Assembly (NCBI GenBank): GCA_012735575.1
Contig: JAAYGY010000033.1
Location: forward strand, 1-51,926
From: Clostridiales bacterium
GTDB taxonomy: Bacteria > Bacillota > Clostridia > Caldicoprobacterales > UBA3941
Direction of reading: 5' to 3'
DNA: 51,926 nt
Shown one piece after another: positions 19,786-28,446 of the stretch. The position numbers were made by a program, and so were the translations under genes. The notes under the pieces were generated by a model. The model was not told where the DNA came from. It did no database searches and saw only the letters and a program-made list of their open reading frames with translations. How positions within the stretch are numbered: position 1 is the first letter of the stretch; each line of letters starts with the position of its first letter.

Positions 19786-20775
19786 TTAGTTTTGTGCTTC
19801 TACAGCGGTAATAGCTACAACATTTACTATATCATCTACACTGCAACCTCTGGATAGATCGTTTACAGGTTTAGCCAATCCTTGGCTTAACGGTCCTAAT
19901 GCCATTGCTTTTGCTAACTTTTGAGTAAGCTTATATGCTATATTTCCTGCACCTAAGTCTGGGAATATAAGAACGTTTGCCTTCCCTGCTACAGGGCTGT
20001 CGGGTGATTTTTGTTGTCCGATCTGCAGATCTAGTGCAGCGTCCACTTGCAGCTCACCATCGATCAGCAAATTTGGGGCCATTTCCTTTGCTATTTTTGT
20101 GGCCTCTACCACTTTGTCAACGGATTCATGGCTTGCACTTCCTTTAGTAGAAAAAGATAACATAGCAACCCTGGGCTCCATATCTGCCAACACCCTTGCA
20201 GATTCTGCTGCACTGATAGCTATTGATGCTAGCTGTTCTGCAGTAGGATCAGGGTTAAGACCGCAGTCTGCAAATATAAATACTCCATTTTCACCAAATT
20301 CGCAATCTGGCACTTCCATTAAAAAGCAGCTTGATGCTACAGAAATTCCAGGACGTGTTTTAATTATCTGAAGTACTGGCCTCCAAACATCTGGTGTGCT
20401 ATTTACAGCTCCTGCTACCATACCATCAGCATCTCCCAGTTTCACCATCATACAGCCAAAATAAAGGGGATCCTTTATGGTCTCCTCAGCTTTCTCTTTG
20501 GTCATGCCCTTATGCTTTCGGAGCTCTACTAGCTCATTAGCATAGGTCTCAGCTTTATCAGACTCCAGAGGATTCACAAAAGAAACCCCACTTAGATCAA
20601 TATCACCAGCTTTTTCTTTTATTGCCTTTTCATCTCCTAATAGTATTATATCGGCTATCCCTTGACTAACGATTCTTTGACTAGCTTCTAGCATTCTCAT
20701 ATCATCGCTTTCAGGGAGGATAATAGTTTTTTTAGAAGCTTTGGCTTTGTCTAGTATCTTGTTCATTATACTCAT
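19786..20775 (-). CDS. pta: Phosphate acetyltransferase
   Basis: A 329-residue short-form phosphotransacetylase that converts acetyl-CoA and phosphate into acetyl phosphate. Motifs include [38 protein letters not shown] around 135-160, [16 protein letters not shown] and [15 protein letters not shown]. The regulatory N-terminal domains of the long form are absent. The ATG follows GAGAGGAG. It is divergent from tmcAL across a 224-nt gap; only a weak promoter-like TTGTAA/TTTAAT pair is visible for this direction. Confidence 0.97.
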   Translation of the reverse strand: MSIMNKILDKAKASKKTIILPESDDMRMLEASQRIVSQGIADIILLGDEKAIKEKAGDIDLSGVSFVNPLESDKAETYANELVELRKHKGMTKEKAEETIKDPLYFGCMMVKLGDADGMVAGAVNSTPDVWRPVLQIIKTRPGISVASSCFLMEVPDCEFGENGVFIFADCGLNPDPTAEQLASIAISAAESARVLADMEPRVAMLSFSTKGSASHESVDKVVEATKIAKEMAPNLLIDGELQVDAALDLQIGQQKSPDSPVAGKANVLIFPDLGAGNIAYKLTQKLAKAMALGPLSQGLAKPVNDLSRGCSVDDIVNVVAITAVEAQN

Positions 20776-20924
20776 AAAAAAAACTCCTCTCTAATCTTTT
20801 GTATATTAAATTGTTGTATTAAAGTCAGTTGTTAAGAATGTTACAAACTTCCCAACCAAATAGTTATTCTACATAAACAGTCAAAATCCTTCATTTCGAA
20901 GAATTTTTCAATATTTTTTCTGTC

Positions 20925-20953
20925 TTGAAATAAGATTTGCCAATTTATATAAT
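20925..20953 (+). promoter_or_regulatory. Sigma-A promoter for tmcAL
   Basis: TTGAAA (20925-20930), a 17-nt spacer and TATAAT (20948-20953). The start codon follows about 40 nt after the expected transcription start. Confidence 0.72.
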
Positions 20954-20999
20954 AATTATTATATCCTATTATCAAATTTTTTTAAAGGAATGATAGTTA

Positions 21000-22262
21000 A
21001 TGAAAGTATTGGCCATAATCGCAGAATATAACCCGTTCCATAAAGGCCATCTATACCACTTAAATAATGCCATTAAGCTGATTCAGCCTGATTTTACCAT
21101 TGCCATAATGTCGGGGAATTTTACACAGCGAGGTGAACCAACAATTATTGACAAATGGGCTCGTACCAGGATGGCTCTGGAAAACGGTATCCATCTGGTA
21201 TTAGAGTTACCTACTCTTTATGCATGCCAGACAGCTGAAGTCTTTGCTGCAGGAGCTGTTGAAATATTGCATCAAACAGATCTGGTAACCCATATTGCCT
21301 TTGGCAGCGAATACCACAATTTAAAACACCTAAATATAATAGCCGAAATTTTGGCAGAAGAACCTCTAGCATATAAGAGGCTTTTAAAGTCAGGTTTAAA
21401 TCAGGGTCTGTCCTTCCCAGCAGCTCGCTTAAGGGCTATCCAGCAATATATTAGAGATATATACGGGGAAGATAAGTTACCTTCTCAGCTTATAGAACGT
21501 ATATTAAAGGGATCCAACTCTATCCTGGCCATTGAGTATCTAAAAGCTCTTATGAGATTAAAAAGCACCATACAACCAGTTATAATACCACGTGTAGGAT
21601 CCTCATATAATACTGAAGCGATTGAAGGTCAGTATTCCAGCGCTACAGCTATACGCAAATCTATATTATCAGGGGAGGAATGGGCTTGTATAAGTCATAC
21701 ACTACCTAGCGTCTCCCTGAAAATATTAAAAGATTCTATTAACCGTGGTCGTGGCCCCGTATCTATCAACTCCTTTGACCAGTTATTATTAGGAATGCTT
21801 AGACAAGCCCCCTTTTCTGAAATAGCCAGTTGGATGGACGTAGAAGAAGGTCTTGAAAACCGTATTAAGAGATTCGCACAAAAATGTACCTCTATTCAGG
21901 ATTTCCTGTTAGAAACCAAGACCAAGCGATACACCTACACAAGGCTTCAAAGAATATTGATTCACGGGCTTTTAGGGATAAAGACTCAGGATGTAATCAG
22001 ATTCCATAAGAATGGAGGTCCTAGCTATATTCGAATATTAGGGTTTAATACCGAGGCTACTCCCCTTTTAAGTAAGCTTAAAAAAACATCGAATTTGCCC
22101 ATTATTACCAAACCAGCTCATTACTACCGTTATGGCTTGGAAAATATAAATATAATGTTTGAACATGAAATACTGGCTACAGATCTCTATGTACTGGCTT
22201 TTCCAAATCCTGATCAACGAAAGGGAGGGCAGGAGCTCACTCAGGATATTGTTAGGATTTAG
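21000..22262 (+). CDS. tmcAL: tRNA(Met) cytidine acetate ligase TmcAL
   Basis: A 420-residue enzyme (YlbM in Bacillus) that activates acetate with ATP and acetylates the wobble cytidine of elongator tRNA-Met. The nucleotidyltransferase head starts with IIAEYNPFHKGHLYHL (HxGH at about 14-17) and MSGNFTQRGEPTIIDKWARTRMAL follows. The length is typical. It is transcribed away from pta-ackA, whose product acetate is its substrate. Its 3' end overlaps the convergent patatin gene by 11 nt. AAAGGA precedes the ATG. Confidence 0.95.
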   Translation: MKVLAIIAEYNPFHKGHLYHLNNAIKLIQPDFTIAIMSGNFTQRGEPTIIDKWARTRMALENGIHLVLELPTLYACQTAEVFAAGAVEILHQTDLVTHIAFGSEYHNLKHLNIIAEILAEEPLAYKRLLKSGLNQGLSFPAARLRAIQQYIRDIYGEDKLPSQLIERILKGSNSILAIEYLKALMRLKSTIQPVIIPRVGSSYNTEAIEGQYSSATAIRKSILSGEEWACISHTLPSVSLKILKDSINRGRGPVSINSFDQLLLGMLRQAPFSEIASWMDVEEGLENRIKRFAQKCTSIQDFLLETKTKRYTYTRLQRILIHGLLGIKTQDVIRFHKNGGPSYIRILGFNTEATPLLSKLKKTSNLPIITKPAHYYRYGLENINIMFEHEILATDLYVLAFPNPDQRKGGQELTQDIVRI

Positions 22263-23040
22263 TCTGAAATTCTTCAATCTTTTTCTTTATATCATCAATT
22301 ACCTCCAGAGTTGCTCTTCTTCCCTCTTCAACACACCGTTTAACATTGTCAAAATTCATAGGATTTATATCACCAAGTTCTGGGTATATGTAAATGTCCT
22401 CGTCATTAATTATGCTATCCACCAATGCCAATTCTATTACTTCAAATGACTGGAGAATTATTCCTAGGATATTTGATGGATCACCATGCTGGCCCCTGTA
22501 TCCTACATCTACTCCTATTACAATATCAGCTCCCATATCACGCACCACTCTTGTAGGCAGCCTCTCTAACAGCCCTCCGTCAACTAAAACCTTGTCGCCA
22601 TCAATTACTGGCACAAAGATACCAGGTATAGAAATACTGGCTCTCACTGCCTTGTAGACCTCTCCCTGGTCCATTATAACTGCTTGATTACTTTTTAAAT
22701 CTACAGCTGTTATTCTTAGAGGAATTTCTAACTGGTCAAAGGTTTTTCCTTTTGTCAGTAAGCGGATAAGCTCCTCTACCCTATCTCCCTTTATAAAACC
22801 CAATCGTGGTACTGATACATCATAATATAGCCTCATATCCAAATTTTCAGCTATGCCTTCCATCATTTTTGGAGAAATACCACATGCATACAGAGCACCA
22901 ACTATAGCTCCAATACTGCTGCCAGATATAAGATCTGGCTTAATACCATGTTCCTCTAGAACCTGCAATACTCCAATATGTGCTAATCCCCTAGAAGCTC
23001 CTGCGCCAAGCGCCAAACCGATTTGCGGTTTTTTCCTCAT
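22252..23040 (-). CDS. Patatin-like phospholipase, RssA/YlbK family
   Basis: A 262-residue patatin-domain serine hydrolase. It has the oxyanion loop GLALGAGASRGLAHIG (about 8-23), the nucleophile in GSSIGA (GxSxG, about 44-49) and the dyad aspartate in VDGGLLERLP. Family members hydrolyse acyl-ester lipids, but the physiological substrate in Firmicutes is unclear. No signal peptide is present. The ATG at 23040 follows GAGGAGAG; the twelve codons before it have no support. It is divergent from ylbJ, with 61 nt between the starts. Confidence 0.9.
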   Translation of the reverse strand: MRKKPQIGLALGAGASRGLAHIGVLQVLEEHGIKPDLISGSSIGAIVGALYACGISPKMMEGIAENLDMRLYYDVSVPRLGFIKGDRVEELIRLLTKGKTFDQLEIPLRITAVDLKSNQAVIMDQGEVYKAVRASISIPGIFVPVIDGDKVLVDGGLLERLPTRVVRDMGADIVIGVDVGYRGQHGDPSNILGIILQSFEVIELALVDSIINDEDIYIYPELGDINPMNFDNVKRCVEEGRRATLEVIDDIKKKIEEFQTKS

Positions 23041-23101
23041 ATCCAGCTCTCTCCTCAAATATAATATATTAAGCATTATTTTGGAGGGGGGAATTTCTAG
23101 C

Positions 23102-24304
23102 TTGCCTTTTAAATATAAACAATTTCAAAGGCTAATAATCATCATTTCATCCCTCATAATTATTATACTTATTATCTCCTACCCCAAACAATCCCTTTCA
23201 GCGGCGCTAAAAGGCTTAAATACCTGGATAAATGTGGTCCTGCCCTCTCTGCTGCCCTTTTTTATTGCATCAGATATAATGATACAGTTGGGACTTGTAG
23301 ATTTTTTGTCTTCGCTTTTAAGCCCAATAATGAAACCGCTTTTTAACTGTCCAGGTCATAGCGCCTTCGTATGGATAATGAGTATGACATCCGGCTATCC
23401 TATGGGTCCAAAGCTCATTAGCACTTTATATGGAGAAGGTTCCATAACAAAAATAGAAGGACAGAGAATGCTAGCCTTTTGCAATACTTCCGGTCCACTT
23501 TTTATGATAGGTGCAGTGGGTATTGGTATGTTAGGAAGTCCAGAGGCGGGAAGGATTATTGCTATAAGCCACTATGCTGGTGCTCTAATTCTAGGTTTGC
23601 TATTTAGCTTCTACGGTAAACAAGAGGCCAATGGCAGACTATTTTCCTCTAAACCTGGTATAAAATCTGCCTTTAGAATACTAATTGAAGATAGCTCTAA
23701 TAATAGCAAAGCATTAGGCAGCATATTAGGAAATTCAGTTAAACACTCCATGGAATCGCAGCTTCTAATAGGGGGATTTATCATTTTATTTTCAGTGATA
23801 ATAGACTTATTAATACCAGAACAAATGTCAAGTAGTTCTGATATAGCAATGGGCGATTGGGTGTTTGCATTTCCTAGCAAATGGCAGTTAATAAAACCTC
23901 TCGGAGCAGGTATTTTAGAAATTACCACGGGTTGCCAACTAATAGGCGACTCCCTGGCTGACTTTAGAAACAAGATATTAGCCGCTTCCTTTATTATTGG
24001 TTGGGGTGGTTTCTCCATTCATAGCCAGGCTATTAGCCTTTTAGCCAATACAGATTTGTCTATAGGTCTATATTTACTTTCAAAATTTTTACATGGCCTT
24101 ATTTCTACCGGTATTACATATTTAATTATTGCTATGTTTAGTGTTGAGGCAATGCCTATTTTTTCAAGTTCCGATTCTGCTGCAAACATAACTATGACCA
24201 GCACCTTTTCAGCCACACTACAACTGTTGGTATCAACTGTTTTTAGCCTAATAGCCCTATCACTCCTGGCTTTACTAATTAAGGGACTAAAGCTTAAGGA
24301 CTAG
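23102..24304 (+). CDS. ylbJ: Sporulation integral membrane protein YlbJ
   Basis: A 400-residue polytopic membrane protein of the YlbJ/nucleoside-recognition (Gate) family, required for spore cortex integrity in B. subtilis. It has about eight hydrophobic helices, with conserved MTSGYPMGPKL near 100, CNTSGPLFMIGAVG near 140 and GWGGFSIHSQA near 300. The start is inferred as a TTG at 23102, 10 nt after GGAGGGGGG; the open frame extends further left, but that part lies antisense to the patatin gene. Expression by a mother-cell sigma factor is expected, but no clear promoter was seen. Confidence 0.88.
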   Translation: MPFKYKQFQRLIIIISSLIIIILIISYPKQSLSAALKGLNTWINVVLPSLLPFFIASDIMIQLGLVDFLSSLLSPIMKPLFNCPGHSAFVWIMSMTSGYPMGPKLISTLYGEGSITKIEGQRMLAFCNTSGPLFMIGAVGIGMLGSPEAGRIIAISHYAGALILGLLFSFYGKQEANGRLFSSKPGIKSAFRILIEDSSNNSKALGSILGNSVKHSMESQLLIGGFIILFSVIIDLLIPEQMSSSSDIAMGDWVFAFPSKWQLIKPLGAGILEITTGCQLIGDSLADFRNKILAASFIIGWGGFSIHSQAISLLANTDLSIGLYLLSKFLHGLISTGITYLIIAMFSVEAMPIFSSSDSAANITMTSTFSATLQLLVSTVFSLIALSLLALLIKGLKLKD

Positions 24305-24317
24305 AATGGTAATCCAG

Positions 24318-24342
24318 AAAAAAAACGGCCTTTCATGGGCCG
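24318..24342 (-). terminator. Intrinsic terminator between convergent ylbJ and the coiled-coil gene
   Basis: A GC-rich stem (CGGCC with GGCCG) is followed on the minus strand by eight T residues. On the plus strand the downstream ATTTCTATTTT could also serve ylbJ, so it may act in both directions. Confidence 0.8.
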
Positions 24343-24346
24343 ATTT

Positions 24347-24793
24347 CTATTTTATGTTTTTAAGCTCTTCCCTGTTCCTTCTAAGAATCTCTATCTGTTC
24401 TATAAGAAAACTTTCTACCTGCTCTAATAGATTGTCAGCATACTCTCTGGAGCCTAAACGAATCTCCCTGGCATTGTTTTGGCTGTTTTCTATAATCTCC
24501 CGCGCTTGCTGATATGCCCTTTGAGTAATTTCATTCTCTTCCACTAAGGATTGTATTCTCTTTTCCGCTTCCTTTATAATGGTTTCTGATTCTTTTTGAG
24601 CCTCAATTAAAATCTTTTGCCTTTCCATTTTAAGCCATTCAGCCTGTTTAATCTCTTCTGGTAGATTCAACCTAATATCATTTATAATTTCCAAACATTT
24701 ATCTCGGTTTACTAAGATTCTATTGCCAAAAGGTATACTAGCACCCTTATTAATTTCTTCTTCTAACAAATCTAACAAGCTAAGGATATTCAA
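24347..24793 (-). CDS. Coiled-coil protein of unknown function
   Basis: About 148 residues, mostly alpha-helical and highly charged. After a short N-terminal part (LLDLLEEEINKG), residues from about 45 to the end form heptad-rich helix, including IIKEAEKRIQSLVEENE and AREIIENSQNNAREI, similar in style to V/F-type ATPase peripheral-stalk or DivIVA-like segments. I do not recognise a specific family. The likely start is a TTG (24793) with GGGGGAAG 7 nt upstream. It lies 32 nt downstream of coaD in the rsmD-coaD unit and ends at a strong terminator. Confidence 0.7.
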   Translation of the reverse strand: MNILSLLDLLEEEINKGASIPFGNRILVNRDKCLEIINDIRLNLPEEIKQAEWLKMERQKILIEAQKESETIIKEAEKRIQSLVEENEITQRAYQQAREIIENSQNNAREIRLGSREYADNLLEQVESFLIEQIEILRRNREELKNIK

Positions 24794-24825
24794 GACTCTT
24801 CCCCCCACCCTACTTTTATATTTTT

Positions 24826-25311
24826 TTAATCTTTTTGCTTTAGTTTGCGATAAATATCACGTATAATACAGTCTGGAACCAGACCGCTTATGCAGCCCCC
24901 TAAGCTTGCAACTTCCTTTACCATGCTAGAACTTAAAAATGAGTACTTATGATTGGTCATAAGGAAAATTGTCTCTACATTGGGGTCAAGTTTTCTGTTC
25001 ATTAATGCCATCTGAAACTCGTATTCAAAATCTGATATGGCTCGTAAACCTTTAACTATAACTTGAGCGTTTTTTTTATGAACATAGTCCATAAGCAAAC
25101 CCTCAAAACTCTCTACCTCTACATTGGGTATGTCCTTAACTGATTTCTGAATTAATTCCATTCTTTCTGAAAATGAAAAAAGGGGTTTTTTACTGTAATT
25201 TTTGACTACAGCTACAATAACTTTGTCAAACATCTTTGCTGAACGCTTTATAATGTCCATATGTCCATTGGTGACTGGATCAAAGCTTCCCGGATATACG
25301 CATGTTTTCAT
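24826..25311 (-). CDS. coaD: Pantetheine-phosphate adenylyltransferase
   Basis: A 161-residue nucleotidyltransferase that makes dephospho-CoA from phosphopantetheine. It starts [21 protein letters not shown], with the (T/H)xGH motif TNGH, and has [17 protein letters not shown] near 90 and [13 protein letters not shown] near 128. The ATG at 25311 is used because the family begins there; the longer frame runs into rsmD. It sits 7 nt after rsmD, the usual pairing (ylbH-ylbI in Bacillus). The last CoA steps are shared with coaBC at 43.1 kb. Confidence 0.97.
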   Translation of the reverse strand: MKTCVYPGSFDPVTNGHMDIIKRSAKMFDKVIVAVVKNYSKKPLFSFSERMELIQKSVKDIPNVEVESFEGLLMDYVHKKNAQVIVKGLRAISDFEYEFQMALMNRKLDPNVETIFLMTNHKYSFLSSSMVKEVASLGGCISGLVPDCIIRDIYRKLKQKD

Positions 25312-25318
25312 AAATGTC

Positions 25319-25870
25319 TCATTCCTTCCTGTAAAAGCTAACTCCGGTTCCACCGTACTTTCTTGAATCATAGCAATAAAGACCTGCTATTCTGATAGGT
25401 AACACTGTTTTGGAGTCATGTTCAATAACAATAATCCCGTCATTATGTAAAATATTAAGATCATATATCAGTTGTAATAATGGTTCTTCATAACCCCTCC
25501 CATATGGTGGATCCATGAAGATTATATCAAAAAGAATATCACGTTTGGATAGCTCAGTCAATCCTCTGGCCGCATCATTTCTGTATATTTCAGACTGTTT
25601 CTCATAGCCAAGGTTATAGCAGTTTCTCTTTATGGTTTTTACAGCCTTTATATCATTATCTATAAAAATCGCCCTATTAGCACCCCTGCTTAGTGATTCG
25701 AGACCCAGATTACCTGTACCTGCAAATATATCCAGAACAATACTTTCTGGAATTCGACCTTGGATGATATTAAATAAAGCCTCTTTGACCTTGTCAGAAG
25801 TAGGTCTGGTGTTTCTACCCTTTATTGACTCTAATATTCTTCCCTTTGATCGGCCTGCAATAATCCGCAA
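25319..25870 (-). CDS. rsmD: 16S rRNA (guanine(966)-N2)-methyltransferase
   Basis: A 183-residue SAM-dependent rRNA methyltransferase. It starts [14 protein letters not shown], has [14 protein letters not shown] near 25, the SAM-binding segment [19 protein letters not shown] and the catalytic DPPYG motif near 122. The start codon is a TTG with AGGAGG 7 nt upstream. It leads the rsmD-coaD-coiled-coil unit; a modest promoter is suggested at 25904-25932. Confidence 0.95.
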   Translation of the reverse strand: MRIIAGRSKGRILESIKGRNTRPTSDKVKEALFNIIQGRIPESIVLDIFAGTGNLGLESLSRGANRAIFIDNDIKAVKTIKRNCYNLGYEKQSEIYRNDAARGLTELSKRDILFDIIFMDPPYGRGYEEPLLQLIYDLNILHNDGIIVIEHDSKTVLPIRIAGLYCYDSRKYGGTGVSFYRKE

Positions 25871-25903
25871 TACCTTGCCTCCTATTTTGTTGAGAATAAT
25901 ATT

Positions 25904-25932
25904 ATTTTATCATATTTAATTTTTGCAAACAA
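25904..25932 (-). promoter_or_regulatory. Possible promoter for rsmD-coaD
   Basis: On the minus strand TTGTTT (25927-25932), a 17-nt spacer and TAAAAT (25904-25909). The -35 is weak, but the site lies correctly between the SASP terminator and rsmD. Confidence 0.4.
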
Positions 25933-25944
25933 GCTGCCAAAAAT

Positions 25945-25982
25945 AAAAAAGGAACAGGTTTACCATAACCTGCTCCTTTTTT
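25945..25982 (-). terminator. Intrinsic terminator after the SASP gene
   Basis: AAAAAGGA.CAGGTT pairs with AACCTG.TCCTTTTT around a short loop, with A and T runs on both sides. It lies 10 nt beyond the SASP stop. Confidence 0.88.
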
Positions 25983-25992
25983 ATTAAATATA

Positions 25993-26196
25993 TTACCTGC
26001 CACTCATTTGTCTCTGAGCCTGCTCAATCATTCTCTTTACCATCTGGCCACCAATATAACCTGCTTCTCTAGAAGTCAAATCCCCATTGTAACCCTGTTT
26101 TAAGTTCACACCAAGTTCATTAGCAATCTCATACTTCATGCTTTCAAGGGCTTGTTTTGCCTCTGGTACAAGATTGTTCTTACTTCTGTTTGGCAA
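25993..26196 (-). CDS. Alpha/beta-type small acid-soluble spore protein
   Basis: About 67 residues. SASPs of this type coat DNA in dormant spores and are degraded at germination. The germination-protease site region KYEIANELGV (about 22-31) and the C-terminal block DLTSREAGYIGGQMVKRMIE are hallmark features. The start is most likely the TTG at 26196 (LPNRSKNN), 8 nt after AGGAGG; the GTG three codons earlier is inside that site. A long imperfect hairpin occupies the leader. Expression by the forespore sigma factor is expected, but no clear promoter was found. Confidence 0.95.
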   Translation of the reverse strand: MPNRSKNNLVPEAKQALESMKYEIANELGVNLKQGYNGDLTSREAGYIGGQMVKRMIEQAQRQMSGR

Positions 26197-26208
26197 TATG
26201 TTCACCTC

Positions 26209-26259
26209 CTAGTGTCGAATGTAATATTAATTTGTCCAATATTATATTTTTTACACTAG
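26209..26259 (-). repeat. Inverted repeat in the SASP leader
   Basis: CTAGTGT and ACACTAG form the outer arms, and TAATATT and AATATTA the inner arms, of an imperfect hairpin whose 3' arm runs directly into the AGGAGG ribosome binding site. It could affect translation or stability of the spore-protein message. Confidence 0.5.
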
Positions 26260-26281
26260 AAAATAAAGGATATTGTCAAAA

Positions 26282-28342
26282 CTAATTAAAAACAATTTCA
26301 CCTAGATTTGAAAAAATTTTTGTATAGGCCTTATCTAATATTCTTTGCTTTTCCATAGTATCATCCAGCTTCATAATCCACTGTGCCGCAGCCTGCACTT
26401 CTTTCAGAATATCCATATCCCTAATAAGATTGGCGATTTTAAATTCTGGAAGTCCGTGCTGTTTAACTCCTAAAAATTCACCAGGCCCTCTAAGCTCTAG
26501 ATCCTTGTGTGCAATTTCAAAACCATTGTTGGTTTTAACCATGATGTTCATTCTTTCTCTTGCGATTCTGTTCTTTACATCCGCTATTAAAACGCAATAG
26601 GCCTGGCTATCACTACGACCTACCCGTCCTCGCAGCTGATGGAGTTGGGCTAATCCAAATCTTTCAGCATTTTCAATAACCATCAAATTAGCATTGGCAA
26701 CATTTACTCCTACTTCTATCACAGTAGTAGATATTAATACATCTATTTCTCCCTCCTGGAATTCTGACATAATCTCATCTTTCTCTTCTCCCTTCATCTT
26801 TCCATGAATTAATCCCAACCTCAGATCAAATAATGCTCCATCTTTTAATGAATCATAAAGCTCAACTGCTGATTGAACAGGAATCTTCTCAGACTCTTCT
26901 ATGAGAGGACAAACCAAATAGGTTTGATATCCTAGCTCTGCCTGTTTTCTTATAAAGCCATATACCCGCTGTCTCATTGATGATGGCACATGATAGGTTT
27001 TTACAGGTTTTCTACCAGGAGGCAGTTCATCTATAAGGGATATGTCCAAATCTCCATAAAATATAAGAGCCAGTGTTCTAGGTATGGGAGTTGCAGACAT
27101 TACTAGCATATGAGGATTGATCTTTCCTTTTTGTAAAATTGTAGCTCTCTGCCTTACACCGAACCTGTGCTGTTCATCGGTAATCACTAATCCTAGTTTG
27201 TTAAACTCTACATCTTCCTGTAATACAGCATGGGTGGCTATAACTATATCTATTTCGCCTTTAGATATTTTTGCCTTAATCTGCTCTTTCTCCTTGTTCC
27301 CTATGCCTCCTATTAAAAGACTAATGTTGATTTTTAATCCGTCCAATAGTTCTTTTAGGGTTTTATAATGCTGCCTTGCCAGGATCTCTGTAGGTGCCAT
27401 CATAACACCCTGATATCCTGCTAAAAAGGCCACATACAGAGCTATAACTGCTACTACAGTTTTACCCGATCCAACATCGCCGTATACAAGACGGTTCATG
27501 GGAACATCTTTTTTAAGGTCATCCAATATCTCCTTAGTAACCCTTTTTTGAGCACCAGTTAAGGGAAAAGGTAGTTTTTTTATAAAGTTTTCTAACTCCT
27601 TATTGCTCCAGCTAAATCTTAATCCTTTTTTACTGGCTCCAAGGTTTTCTTTAATAGCATATAGAGCCATCTGCATAAAAAACAGCTCCTCAAATACTAA
27701 CCTTCTTCTAGACCATTCAAGAGCCTTATCATGCATGGGAAAATGAATGTTGTTTATTGCATACTTTTTTTCGCATAATGCAAACTTTTGTCTAACAATA
27801 ATTGGCAAATCATCGATGATATTGTCTTCTAATATTTTTAAGGTTTCCTTTATAAGATTTCTTAGGTCGCTTTGGGTCAAACCTTCTACTAGAGGATATA
27901 TGGGATCCCACCGCTCCTTATTGTGGATTTCTGGCCTATATTCCTCAACCTGAGGATTTTGAATCTGGATCTGGCCGTATCCCATAACTGCTTTGCCATA
28001 TACATAATATGATATATCCTCCTTATACTGATTAGCCCGATAGGGTTGATTAAACCAAACGCAAACTACTGTACCAGTATTATCCTTGGCCTGCCATCTT
28101 AAAATTGATTTATTTTTACCTTTTCTAATAATTTGAGGCTTGCCTTGAAATTTCACACAAAGAGAAACCTTTTGGTTTCTTTGCATAGATGCTATACTGG
28201 TCACTGACCCGTATTTTTCATAATCCCTGGGAAAAAGATATAATGCATCTCCCAATGTATAAATACCTAGCTGAGCTAGTAGTTTAGCTTTTTTGGGCCC
28301 TATTCCCTTTATTGTTTGTACTGATTCAGCTAATAAATCCAT
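26282..28342 (-). CDS. recG: ATP-dependent DNA helicase RecG
   Basis: A 686-residue branch-migrating helicase acting on stalled forks and Holliday junctions. An N-terminal wedge/OB domain (to about 230; IKGIGPKKAKLLAQLGI near 12) precedes the helicase core with GDVGSGKTVVA (Walker A), ITDEQHRFG (DExH), MSATPIPRTLAL and QLRGRVGRSDSQAYC. The length is normal. It is downstream of asp23-fakA as in other Firmicutes, but a terminator-like hairpin lies only 33 nt before its start. The usual next gene, fapR, is about 9 kb away here. Confidence 0.97.
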   Translation of the reverse strand: MDLLAESVQTIKGIGPKKAKLLAQLGIYTLGDALYLFPRDYEKYGSVTSIASMQRNQKVSLCVKFQGKPQIIRKGKNKSILRWQAKDNTGTVVCVWFNQPYRANQYKEDISYYVYGKAVMGYGQIQIQNPQVEEYRPEIHNKERWDPIYPLVEGLTQSDLRNLIKETLKILEDNIIDDLPIIVRQKFALCEKKYAINNIHFPMHDKALEWSRRRLVFEELFFMQMALYAIKENLGASKKGLRFSWSNKELENFIKKLPFPLTGAQKRVTKEILDDLKKDVPMNRLVYGDVGSGKTVVAVIALYVAFLAGYQGVMMAPTEILARQHYKTLKELLDGLKINISLLIGGIGNKEKEQIKAKISKGEIDIVIATHAVLQEDVEFNKLGLVITDEQHRFGVRQRATILQKGKINPHMLVMSATPIPRTLALIFYGDLDISLIDELPPGRKPVKTYHVPSSMRQRVYGFIRKQAELGYQTYLVCPLIEESEKIPVQSAVELYDSLKDGALFDLRLGLIHGKMKGEEKDEIMSEFQEGEIDVLISTTVIEVGVNVANANLMVIENAERFGLAQLHQLRGRVGRSDSQAYCVLIADVKNRIARERMNIMVKTNNGFEIAHKDLELRGPGEFLGVKQHGLPEFKIANLIRDMDILKEVQAAAQWIMKLDDTMEKQRILDKAYTKIFSNLGEIVFN

Positions 28343-28372
28343 CTATCTCACCTATTACCTTCTATACTTAGC

Positions 28373-28401
28373 AAAAAAGCTGGAATCAAGTCCCAGCTTT
28401 T
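28373..28401 (-). terminator. Terminator-like hairpin between fakA and recG
   Basis: AAAAGCTGG and CCAGCTTTT form a 9-bp stem followed on the minus strand by TTTTTTGC. It follows the fakA stop by about 45 nt, so recG may be read only by partial read-through. Confidence 0.75.
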
Positions 28402-28446
28402 AATTTCTCACATTATAAAAAATACTTTACACCATATACCTAATAT

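Noticed and set aside
20776-20999. A riboswitch or regulatory RNA in the pta-tmcAL gap
   Set aside because: No conserved riboswitch core or stable terminator was recognised; the region is explained by divergent promoters.
22853-23101. Upstream extension of the ylbJ reading frame
   Set aside because: This 83-codon extension is antisense to the N-terminal half of the patatin gene, has no membrane-protein character, and a strong ribosome binding site lies before the TTG at 23102.
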